A stretch of DNA of 64,000 bases from the NCBI RefSeq assembly GCF_900114415.1, contig NZ_FOSZ01000001.1:372001-436000 (forward strand), in the 5' to 3' direction. Positions 1-6,851 of the stretch are shown one piece after another (the stretch's first letter is position 1; each line of letters opens with the position of its first letter). Both the position numbers and the translations under genes were made by a program. The stretch is from Shimia haliotis. GTDB taxonomy: Bacteria > Pseudomonadota > Alphaproteobacteria > Rhodobacterales > Rhodobacteraceae. The notes under the pieces were generated by a model, which made no database searches, had not been told where the DNA came from, and saw only the letters and a program-made list of their open reading frames with translations.

Positions 1-50
1 CGATCATGGCCGCAAGCGGTCAGGATGTGAGCAACATCGCAGCTGAATAA
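1..50 (+). CDS. coxS: Aerobic CO dehydrogenase-type small (2Fe-2S) subunit, C-terminal end only
   Basis: Only the last 15 complete codons are in the window. They read IMAASGQDVSNIAAE and then TAA at 48-50. An ending of this type is usual for the iron-sulfur subunit of CO dehydrogenase/xanthine oxidase family enzymes. That subunit passes electrons from the molybdenum site in CoxL to the FAD in CoxM. Identity rests mainly on position: the gene lies directly upstream of coxL and coxM in the same orientation, giving the S-L-M order typical of form II operons. The two [2Fe-2S] cysteine motifs lie outside the window. Confidence 0.7.
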   Translation, partial: IMAASGQDVSNIAAE

Positions 51-161
51 GACCTGTTCCCGCGCAGAGGAGGCGTGGGTGCGGATTTTATCGATCACGG
101 CCAGCGGCGTGAGGCCAGTCAGAACGACTGAGGCCCGCCTTGGCCTATAGGGAGGAAAGAC

Positions 162-2525
162 ATGCCCAAAGACAGCGGCATCGGCGCCAGCCCCAAGCGG
201 CGCGAAGATATCCGGTTCCTGAGTGGGACCGGCAATTACACCGACGACATGAACATCAACGGTCAGGCTTATGTGCATTTCCTGCGCTCTGACGTGGCGC
301 ATGGTCGGATCAAGTCGATCAATCTGGACGCGGCGAACGCCATGCCCGGTGTGGTCAAGATTTTCACCGGCGCGGATTTCGAAGGCGTGGGTGGCATCCC
401 CTGTGGGTGGGAAGTGACCGACAAACATGGTCAGCCCATGCAGGAACCGGCACACCCCGTTCTGGCACAAGGCAAGGTGCGTTACGTAGGTGACCAAATC
501 GCGGCTGTTGTGGCCGAGTCTGTAGAGCAAGCGCGGGATGCGGCGGAGGCCATTGAGGTCGACATTGAAGAACTGCCCGCTGTTGTGGACATGAAAGCCG
601 CTCTGGAAGAGGGCGCAACCAAGGTTCACGACGATCTGACGTCTAACCTGTGTTACGACTGGGGCTTTGTTGAAGAGAACAAGCCAGCGGTTGAGGCGGC
701 CTTTGCCGAAGCGGCGCACGTCACCACGCTGGAGCTGCGCAACAACCGTTTGATCGCCAACCCGATGGAGCCACGTGTGGCAATCGGTGATTTCGAGCGT
801 GCCAGCGGTAACTCGACGCTGTTCACCACCAGCCAGAACCCGCACGTGATCCGTCTTTTGATGGGTGCGTTTGTTCTGGGCATCCCCGAGCACAAGCTGC
901 GGGTTGTGGCCCCTGATGTGGGCGGTGGCTTTGGCACCAAGATTTTCCACTATGCCGAAGAAGCCTTCTGTACCTTCGCAGCCAAGGCGCTGAACCGTGC
1001 GGTCAAATGGACCTCCACACGCTCTGAGGCGTTTATCTCGGATGCACATGGACGGGACCACGTGACCACCATTCAGTTGGCGCTGGATGCGGACAACAAC
1101 TTTACTGCGGTGCGTACTGACACACACGCCAACATGGGTGCTTATCTGTCGACCTTTGCGCCGTCGGTTCCGACATGGCTGCATGGCACGCTGATGGCGG
1201 GCAACTATAAGACACCACTGATCTATGTGAACGTCAAAGCTGTGTTCACCAACACCGTGCCTGTGGACGCATACCGTGGCGCTGGGCGTCCGGAGGCGAC
1301 CTATCAGTTGGAACGTGTGATTGACAAAGCTGCGTTGGAGTTGGGTGTGGACCCGATTGCGCTGCGTCGTCAGAACTTTATCACCGAGTTCCCCTATGCC
1401 ACGCCTGTGGCGGTGGAATATGACACCGGCGATTATCACGGCACTATGGATGCGCTGGAGAAGATGGTCGATCTGTCCGGCTTTGAAGCGCGTCGCAAGG
1501 AGAGCGAGGCGCGGGGCAAACTGCGCGGCTTTGGTGTGAACTGCTATATCGAGGCTTGCGGCATCGCGCCGTCTAACCTTGTTGGGCAGCTTGGCGCACG
1601 TGCCGGTCTTTATGAGAGTGCCACCGTGCGCGTGAACGCCACCGGTGGTCTGGTTGTGATGACCGGTTCGCACAGCCACGGGCAAGGGCATGAGACGGCC
1701 TTCCCGCAGGTGATTGCCGAAATGATCGGGATCGATGAAAGCATGGTCGAGATCGAGCATGGCGACACCGACAAGGCTCCGATGGGCATGGGCACCTATG
1801 GCTCACGTTCGCTGGCTGTTGGTGGCTCTGCCATGGTGCGGGCAACCGAGAAGATCATCGCCAAGACCAAGAAGATCGCCGCCCACTTGCTTGAGGCCGC
1901 TGAGGCGGACATCGAGCTTAAGGATGGTGCGTTCTCGGTCGCGGGTACGGACAAGTCCGTGGCCTGGGGGGATGTGACGCTGGCTGCTTATGTGCCGCAC
2001 AACTATCCGCTGGAGGACATTGAACCCGGTCTGGAAGAGACAGCGTTCTATGATCCTGCCAACTTTACCTATCCGTCGGGTGCTTATGCCTGTGAGGTTG
2101 AAGTGGATCCCGAGACCGGCAAAGTCACCATCGAGTCGTTTAACGCGGCTGATGACTTTGGCAACATCGTGAACCCGATGATCGTTGATGGTCAGGTACA
2201 TGGTGGTATCGGTCAGGGCATCGGTCAGGCTTTGCTTGAAAACGCCTCTTATGACGAGAACGGTCAGCTGCTGAGCGCGTCCTACATGGATTACGCGATG
2301 CCGCGCGCTTCTGATGTGCCGTTTTATGGTGTGGATCATTCCAGCCAAACACCGTGCACGCACAACCCGTTGGGTGTGAAGGGCTGTGGTGAGGCCGGCG
2401 CGATTGGTTCGCCACCTGCCGTTGTGAACGCTGTGGTGAACGCGTTGCGTTCGGGTGGGCATGACATTACCCATATCGATATGCCAGTGTCGCCGCAGCG
2501 CGTCTGGCAGGCCATGCAGGGCTGA
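162..2525 (+). CDS. coxL: Molybdopterin-binding large subunit, form II aerobic CO dehydrogenase family
   Basis: This 787-residue protein has the usual length for the molybdenum subunit of the xanthine oxidase / aerobic CO dehydrogenase family. The N-terminal aldehyde oxidase a/b hammerhead domain begins with GIGASPKRREDIRFLSG. The cofactor domain carries GGGFGTK near residue 252. The active-site loop reads AYRGAGR at residues 370-376, which is the form II signature; form I enzymes that oxidise CO efficiently have AYRCSFR. The catalytic glutamate sits in GCGEAGAIGSPP near residue 745. A strong RBS (GGGAGGA) precedes the ATG. It forms an operon with coxS upstream and coxM 13 bases downstream. 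CO oxidation by form II enzymes is disputed, so the physiological substrate is uncertain. Confidence 0.93.
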   Translation: MPKDSGIGASPKRREDIRFLSGTGNYTDDMNINGQAYVHFLRSDVAHGRIKSINLDAANAMPGVVKIFTGADFEGVGGIPCGWEVTDKHGQPMQEPAHPVLAQGKVRYVGDQIAAVVAESVEQARDAAEAIEVDIEELPAVVDMKAALEEGATKVHDDLTSNLCYDWGFVEENKPAVEAAFAEAAHVTTLELRNNRLIANPMEPRVAIGDFERASGNSTLFTTSQNPHVIRLLMGAFVLGIPEHKLRVVAPDVGGGFGTKIFHYAEEAFCTFAAKALNRAVKWTSTRSEAFISDAHGRDHVTTIQLALDADNNFTAVRTDTHANMGAYLSTFAPSVPTWLHGTLMAGNYKTPLIYVNVKAVFTNTVPVDAYRGAGRPEATYQLERVIDKAALELGVDPIALRRQNFITEFPYATPVAVEYDTGDYHGTMDALEKMVDLSGFEARRKESEARGKLRGFGVNCYIEACGIAPSNLVGQLGARAGLYESATVRVNATGGLVVMTGSHSHGQGHETAFPQVIAEMIGIDESMVEIEHGDTDKAPMGMGTYGSRSLAVGGSAMVRATEKIIAKTKKIAAHLLEAAEADIELKDGAFSVAGTDKSVAWGDVTLAAYVPHNYPLEDIEPGLEETAFYDPANFTYPSGAYACEVEVDPETGKVTIESFNAADDFGNIVNPMIVDGQVHGGIGQGIGQALLENASYDENGQLLSASYMDYAMPRASDVPFYGVDHSSQTPCTHNPLGVKGCGEAGAIGSPPAVVNAVVNALRSGGHDITHIDMPVSPQRVWQAMQG

Positions 2526-2538
2526 GGGAGGAATAGCT

Positions 2539-3324
2539 ATGTATAACTTCGAGTTTGAGAAACCCTCGACCACTGCCGACGCGGTTGCCGCGCTGGCGGA
2601 TGAGGACGCATCGGCGCTGGGCGGAGGGCAGACGCTTCTGCCGACCATGAAGCAGCGTTTGGCCAGCCCGAGCAAGGTTGTCAGCCTGACCGGTATTTCC
2701 GAAATGCAGGGTGTCTGTATGGGCGATGACGGTTCGGTCTGTATTGGTGGCGCGACCACCCATGCGGCCGTGGCGGCGGGGGCTTCGGCCTATCCGGCGC
2801 TGGCGGCTTTGGCCGGTGGCATTGGTGATCCCGCGGTGCGTGCCCGTGGCACAGTTGGCGGCTCGCTTGCCAACAATGACCCTGCGGCCTGCTATCCTGC
2901 GGGTGCGCTGGGTTCTGGTGCAACGATTGTGACCAATGCGCGGGAAATCGCGGCGGATGATTACTTTCAGGGCATGTTCACCACAGCGCTCGACGAAGGT
3001 GAGATCATCACCGAGGTGCGGTTCCCTGTGCCGGAGGCGGCGAACTATCAGAAGTTCGAACAGCCTGCGTCACGGTTCGCCTTGGTTGGCGTCTATGTGG
3101 CCAAATACGCGGACGGTGTGCGCGTGGCGGTGACGGGTGCGTCTGAGGAAGGCGTGCATCGCTGGACCGCAGCCGAAGAAGCGCTGTCGGCGAACTTCTC
3201 GGCGGATGCGGTGCCAGCAGCGCCGGGCGCGGATGGTATGATTGCCGATCTGCACGGCACTGCCGAGTATCGCGCGCATCTGGTGGCGGTGCTGACCAAG
3301 CGCGCCGTGGCTGCGGCAAGCTGA
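2539..3324 (+). CDS. coxM: FAD-binding medium subunit, CO dehydrogenase family
   Basis: This 261-residue flavoprotein subunit passes electrons from the CoxS iron-sulfur clusters to an acceptor. Family FAD-binding motifs are visible: GGGQTLLPTMKQRLASP near residues 32-48 and TVGGSLANNDPAAC near residue 110. The C-terminal CO dehydrogenase flavoprotein domain follows. The ATG at 2539 has a GGGAGG ribosome binding site 8 bases away. An alternative in-frame start within the end of coxL would only add coxL-overlapping sequence. It is the last gene of the coxSLM unit; two hairpins follow within 100 bases. No cox accessory gene (coxD, E, F, G) is visible downstream. Confidence 0.92.
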   Translation: MYNFEFEKPSTTADAVAALADEDASALGGGQTLLPTMKQRLASPSKVVSLTGISEMQGVCMGDDGSVCIGGATTHAAVAAGASAYPALAALAGGIGDPAVRARGTVGGSLANNDPAACYPAGALGSGATIVTNAREIAADDYFQGMFTTALDEGEIITEVRFPVPEAANYQKFEQPASRFALVGVYVAKYADGVRVAVTGASEEGVHRWTAAEEALSANFSADAVPAAPGADGMIADLHGTAEYRAHLVAVLTKRAVAAAS

Positions 3325-3332
3325 GCCTTAAG

Positions 3333-3356
3333 GGCAGCGCCCATATGGGCGCTGCC
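3333..3356. repeat. 24-bp perfect palindrome after coxM
   Basis: Two 12-base arms, GGCAGCGCCCAT and its exact complement, meet with no spacer nine bases after the coxM stop codon. No T-run follows, so alone it is not a standard intrinsic terminator. It could form a stable mRNA 3' end hairpin or act as a protein site. Confidence 0.6.
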
Positions 3357-3386
3357 TGCGGCGCAGGTATTTATGGCAATAGGAAG

Positions 3387-3414
3387 GGGCGGGGCGTATG
3401 CGCCGCCCTTTTTT
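3387..3414 (+). terminator. Intrinsic terminator of the coxSLM operon
   Basis: A GC-rich hairpin (GGGC and GGCG pairing with CGCC and GCCC around a TATG loop, with a two-base bulge) is followed by TTTTTT. It lies between coxM and the converging gene at 3424-3960. Confidence 0.75.
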
Positions 3415-3423
3415 GTTGTCGAT

Positions 3424-3960
3424 TTAGAGAGCCTGAGCAGGCGTGATGTCGTGGATGGACGCCGTTATCGGGCGGCGGAAGTCCCCTCTGGTTTCGGACA
3501 CGATTTTCTGGAACCACGGAAAAACAAATTTGGACAGATTCAGATCGTCTAGCGGCTGGTGCAAGGCAACCTGCCGACCCCATTTGGGGTCGGTTTCCCA
3601 AATTAGATAACGGTCCATTTCGGTGTTTGTGACGATTGGCCAGAGCTGATCGATCGTGTCGTTCAATGCTTGAACAGGTTCGGGCGCGTCTGACGACATA
3701 TTGGCTGCGTCAAAGGCAAAAACGCGAAACGAGAAAGCCGGATCGTCCAGAAAGATTCCTATGTGCAGCCTTTGGGCAGCGTCAGGGAGTCCCGTTTTGA
3801 ACATATCGGAAAAGGCGTCGCGCACCGCTGGGAAAAAGGCATCCATACGGTCCGTAAGAAAGTCTTCGAACGCGATTAGAAGCTCTGCCTCTTGCCCGCT
3901 GCCTGTTGGGGGTGCGGTCCTGTCTGGCGCGGTAAACAGGGACTTCAGCCACTGGATCAT
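3424..3960 (-). CDS. Hypothetical protein, 178 aa
   Basis: I do not recognise the family. The protein is acidic and looks soluble, with no signal peptide or membrane segment: it begins MIQWLKSLFTAPDRT and ends HDITPAQAL. Several tryptophans and charged helices suggest a compact cytoplasmic fold. The ATG at 3960 is used; an in-frame TTG nine bases upstream (3969) is possible, and neither has a clear ribosome binding site. It is followed on the same strand, 63 bases upstream, by an exported protein gene, so the two may be co-transcribed. Codon use looks like that of its neighbours. Confidence 0.6.
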   Translation of the reverse strand: MIQWLKSLFTAPDRTAPPTGSGQEAELLIAFEDFLTDRMDAFFPAVRDAFSDMFKTGLPDAAQRLHIGIFLDDPAFSFRVFAFDAANMSSDAPEPVQALNDTIDQLWPIVTNTEMDRYLIWETDPKWGRQVALHQPLDDLNLSKFVFPWFQKIVSETRGDFRRPITASIHDITPAQAL

Positions 3961-4023
3961 GGTTGTCAATTCTTGTTCAAAAGGAAAAGTTCAGAGGCCG
4001 CAAACGCATCTCAGTCGATTTGC

Positions 4024-4560
4024 CTAGAAGGTCTCCATACAGTCCTGCGCGCGGTTGATCGCGTTCTGGGGGGTTTTGAGTTTGACCGTGACAGCATGGG
4101 CCGTGTCATTGAAGGCAATGAATTCGCGGGCTTCGACGAGGTCGGCGGTGAACTTTGGATTGTCAAAAACGATGTAGCCGCCTTTGAGTCCGCCAGACAA
4201 TGTCCGCGATACGGTGGTCGAGCTGCCCACATAGAGGTTGCCATTTAACGAGATTACGATCTCGTGCTCGCCCTCTGCAGGCTCATAGTTTTTTACAAAG
4301 GCGCCAAGGTATCCGGCGTCCAGCATCTGCGTCAAACCCGCCTGGACCACGCTGTTTTCGCTGCGCCATTCGATGAAGCAAGATTGGCGCGTCGAGTTCT
4401 TGAAGATGGTCCAGTATTTGGCTTTCCAGAAGGTTTCGATGGCGTCACCCTTTGTAGGCAGGACATTGTCGTCCGCGGCGAAACCGGGCGAGGTGGTCAA
4501 CATCATGATGCCTGCTGCCATTGCGGCGAGAATTGTTTTGTATGCTCTTGGTTTTTTCAT
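4024..4560 (-). CDS. Exported hypothetical protein, 178 aa
   Basis: The N-terminus has a basic stretch (MKKPRAYK), a hydrophobic core (TILAAMAAGIMMLTT) and an SPGFAAD cleavage region, so this is a Sec-exported, probably periplasmic protein. The mature part has two cysteines about 120 residues apart (RQSCFIEW and QDCMETF near the C-terminus) that could form a disulfide. It has a beta-rich look (EHEIVISLNGNLYVGSSTTVSRTLSG). I do not recognise a domain. It lies just upstream of the 178-aa unknown at 3424-3960 on the same strand. Confidence 0.65.
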   Translation of the reverse strand: MKKPRAYKTILAAMAAGIMMLTTSPGFAADDNVLPTKGDAIETFWKAKYWTIFKNSTRQSCFIEWRSENSVVQAGLTQMLDAGYLGAFVKNYEPAEGEHEIVISLNGNLYVGSSTTVSRTLSGGLKGGYIVFDNPKFTADLVEAREFIAFNDTAHAVTVKLKTPQNAINRAQDCMETF

Positions 4561-4689
4561 TGGCCTGAAATTCCTCAGTAAACGCGGCGCGGTTTGATCG
4601 CCTTGATAAACGTGTCGACTTTGGTGGTGTGTGGTCAGGCTAAGAGAAAGGCCGTGTTGTGTCTATTGTCGGCTTGGGACAAGGGCCAG

Positions 4690-5289
4690 CTATTCAGGCT
4701 TCCGTGCCACGAAATCAATCAGAGCTGACATGCCGGAGTGGCCGCGGCCTTCCTGGACTTCGCGTTCGTAGGCGCGGCACTCAAGAATTTCCCAGCCGAC
4801 AAAGGCGGCGCGCAGGATGACGTCGGTGTACATGTTTTCACGAAATGGCGGGCCGCCGGTGCCAAATTCCAGCTGTTCGGGCGTGTAGCCGTGCAGCATG
4901 ACGAGGCCGCCGGGTTTTGTCGCCTCTTTCATCCGCTGGAATTGAATGCGGCGATCGTCGGGGCCGACGAACTGGACAAAGATGCCAGCCACGAGGTCAT
5001 AGGTTTGCGCGGGCCATGGATCACGCAGCACGTCGGTTTGGCGGATGTCGAGGGAAACGCCTTTGGCTTTGGCTAGCGCATGGGCGCGGGAGATGGCTGT
5101 GGGGGCGAATTCGAGGGCGCTTACAGATAGGCCCTTTTGCGCCATGTAGACAGAATTGCGGCCCTCGCCATCTGCGACAGAGAGTGCGGTGTGCCCTGCG
5201 GTCAGGTATTGGTCGTGGTCGAGAAGAAACTGGGCAGGGGCGGTGCCGAAAACGTAGTCATCGGAGCCTGAATAACGCTCTTCCCACAT
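4690..5289 (-). CDS. Class I SAM-dependent methyltransferase, TehB-like
   Basis: This 199-residue protein has a Rossmann-type methyltransferase core. Motif I reads LSVADGEGRNS at residues 36-46, followed by the acidic end of beta2 (VSALEFAPTAISRA) and a motif with D-L-V-A-G-I-F-V-Q-F near residue 98. The N-terminal MWEERYSGSDDYVFGTAPAQFL is typical of small methyltransferases annotated as tellurite-resistance TehB-like or thiopurine-like. The substrate cannot be read from the sequence. It lies just downstream of infC on the same strand, but the infC terminator separates them, so it probably has its own promoter. Confidence 0.8.
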   Translation of the reverse strand: MWEERYSGSDDYVFGTAPAQFLLDHDQYLTAGHTALSVADGEGRNSVYMAQKGLSVSALEFAPTAISRAHALAKAKGVSLDIRQTDVLRDPWPAQTYDLVAGIFVQFVGPDDRRIQFQRMKEATKPGGLVMLHGYTPEQLEFGTGGPPFRENMYTDVILRAAFVGWEILECRAYEREVQEGRGHSGMSALIDFVARKPE

Positions 5290-5311
5290 AGGACACTCAA
5301 ATCATTTTGGA

Positions 5312-5345
5312 CAAAGAAAAACCCCCGCTCAAATCTGGGCGGGGG
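5312..5345 (-). terminator. Intrinsic terminator of infC
   Basis: Read on the minus strand, GCGGGGG pairs with CCCCCGC (arms 5339-5345 and 5322-5328, 10-base loop) and is followed by TTTTTCTTT. It lies 12 bases after the infC stop codon. Confidence 0.85.
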
Positions 5346-5356
5346 CTTGGGAATGC

Positions 5357-5902
5357 TTATTTGGGAAGCGGGCCGATCATCATGATCATTTGCCGACCTT
5401 CCATCTTTGGCATGTTTTCAACCTTGCCGGTTTCCTTGATGTCTTCGGCCACCCGTTCCAGCAACTCGCGGCCGAGGTTTTGGTGCGCCATTTCGCGGCC
5501 ACGGAATCGCAGGGTGATTTTCACCTTGTCGCCGTTTTCGAGGAACTTGAACACATTGCGCATTTTCACGCCGTAGTCATGCACGTCCGTGTTGGGACGG
5601 AACTTGACCTCTTTGACCTCGATCGTCTTCTGCTTTTTGCGGGCTTCAGACTCGCGCTTCTGCTGTTCATATTTGAACTTGCCGAAGTCCATGATCTTAC
5701 ACACGGGCGGGTTCGCGTTCGGAGAGATCTCTACGAGGTCGAGACCAGCATCATTGGCCATGGACATGGCTTGAGCTGGGGATACGACGCCGACGTTTTC
5801 GCCTTCTGCACCGATCAGCCGGATTTCCGGGGCGCGGATACGTTCGTTGACACGGGGGCCGGTATCGCGCTGGGGCGGTGCGTTGTGGGGTCTGCGGGCT
5901 AT
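5357..5902 (-). CDS. infC: Translation initiation factor IF-3, AUA start codon
   Basis: IF-3 binds the 30S subunit, prevents premature 50S joining and proofreads start codons. The ORF encodes 181 residues. The N-terminal domain reads [20 protein letters not shown], the linker is rich in K, R and E ([20 protein letters not shown]), and the C-terminal domain carries [15 protein letters not shown]. The start was assigned beyond the first in-frame ATG (5767), because family homology continues 45 residues upstream. In that frame a TGA lies four codons before codon ATA at 5902-5900. An AAGGA ribosome binding site (5915-5911) sits 8 bases ahead of the ATA. A rare start codon fits IF-3 autoregulation, known for the AUU start of E. 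coli infC. Confidence 0.93.
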   Translation of the reverse strand: MARRPHNAPPQRDTGPRVNERIRAPEIRLIGAEGENVGVVSPAQAMSMANDAGLDLVEISPNANPPVCKIMDFGKFKYEQQKRESEARKKQKTIEVKEVKFRPNTDVHDYGVKMRNVFKFLENGDKVKITLRFRGREMAHQNLGRELLERVAEDIKETGKVENMPKMEGRQMIMMIGPLPK

Positions 5903-6100
5903 GGTTTTGTTCCTTCAATAGCGGATGTGTATGCGGCAGCAATTTATTCGCGGTTTACCGCCGTTACAACAGCCGATTTGCGCGGGATTGAGCCATTTGT
6001 TGCCAATTTCCCCCTAGAGACTCGCCAGAAAGCCGTCGCATGTGGATCCTATGAAAGCCGGGAAGGGTTAACCGGGCAGGAAGCAAGGGAGTTTTTGCTT

Positions 6101-6733
6101 ATGAAGAATCTGATTGTAGTGATTGTTTTGGTCGCGGCGGCAGCTGTGGCGTATTTTGTATTTACCGGTCAAGAAGCGGAAGAACCTTCTGCGATGAAGG
6201 ACGCGATGTCCGACGCCGCTGAGGCCGTAACCGAGGCTGCTGAGAGCGCGGTCGAGGCGGCTGGCGACGCCGCCGAAGAGGCTGGCGCAGCGGTGGAGGC
6301 TATGACTGAGGCCGCGGAAGGTGCCGTTGAGGCGACGACCGAGGCAGTGGAAGGCGCAGCGGATGCAGCCACCGAAGCCGCAGAGGGTGCAGTAGAGGCG
6401 GCCACCGAGGCGGCAAGTGACGCCGTTGAGGGCGCAAGCGACGCTGTTGAGGGTGCAACCGATGCGGTGACAGAGGCTGCCACCGAAGCCGCCGAAGGCG
6501 CGACAGAAACCGCAACCGAGGCCGTTGAAAGCGCCACCGAAGAGGCTGGCAGCATGATGGATCTGCTGACACCTGAAGGCTTTGATTTTGACAAGGTCGT
6601 AGAGATTGTGGACGGCTCCGATCTGGACCCGCTGAAGAAAACCACGCTGAAGACCGCCTTGGAGAGCGCGAAGGACAATCCTGAGCTGCTGTCGTCTGTT
6701 CTGGACCAGATCAAAGGCGCGCTGGGTCTGTAA
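6101..6733 (+). CDS. Membrane-anchored protein with 11-residue Ala/Glu/Thr repeats
   Basis: This 210-residue protein has one N-terminal membrane anchor or uncleaved signal (MKNLIVVIVLVAAAAVAYFVF). From about residue 36 to 145 it is built from Ala-, Glu- and Thr-rich repeats with a strict 11-residue period, for example TEAAEGAVEAT, TEAVEGAADAA, TEAAEGAVEAA and SDAVEGATDAV. An 11-residue (hendecad) period is known from LEA group 3 and apolipoprotein-like amphipathic helices and from right-handed coiled coils. The C-terminal 60 residues (MMDLLTPEGFDFDKVVEIVDGSDLDPLKK onward) form a separate non-repetitive domain. The ATG at 6101 follows a GGGAG site. It is divergent from infC and followed by its own terminator. 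Function unknown. Confidence 0.75.
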   Translation: MKNLIVVIVLVAAAAVAYFVFTGQEAEEPSAMKDAMSDAAEAVTEAAESAVEAAGDAAEEAGAAVEAMTEAAEGAVEATTEAVEGAADAATEAAEGAVEAATEAASDAVEGASDAVEGATDAVTEAATEAAEGATETATEAVESATEEAGSMMDLLTPEGFDFDKVVEIVDGSDLDPLKKTTLKTALESAKDNPELLSSVLDQIKGALGL

Positions 6734-6755
6734 GGACTGCGTGTTGAGAATAAGG

Positions 6756-6790
6756 CGCCCCTGACCGCGAGGTTGGGGGCGTTTTTGTTT
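6756..6790 (+). terminator. Intrinsic terminator after the hendecad-repeat gene
   Basis: CGCCCC (6756-6761) pairs with GGGGCG (6776-6781) and is followed by TTTTTGTTT. Confidence 0.8.
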
Positions 6791-6851
6791 GGGGCGAATC
6801 CTGTGCGGTGCCGATGGCGATTTTTGGCCAGCAAGCGCACGCGACGAACGT

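Noticed and set aside
5390..6100. Open frame leading into the hendecad-repeat gene across infC
   Set aside because: It is antisense to infC; the real start is ATG 6101 with an SD and a membrane anchor.
6200..6560. Alternating GC-rich repeats considered as a minisatellite without coding role
   Set aside because: The repeats keep one reading frame with Ala/Glu/Thr bias and sit between coding anchors and a conserved-looking C-terminal domain.
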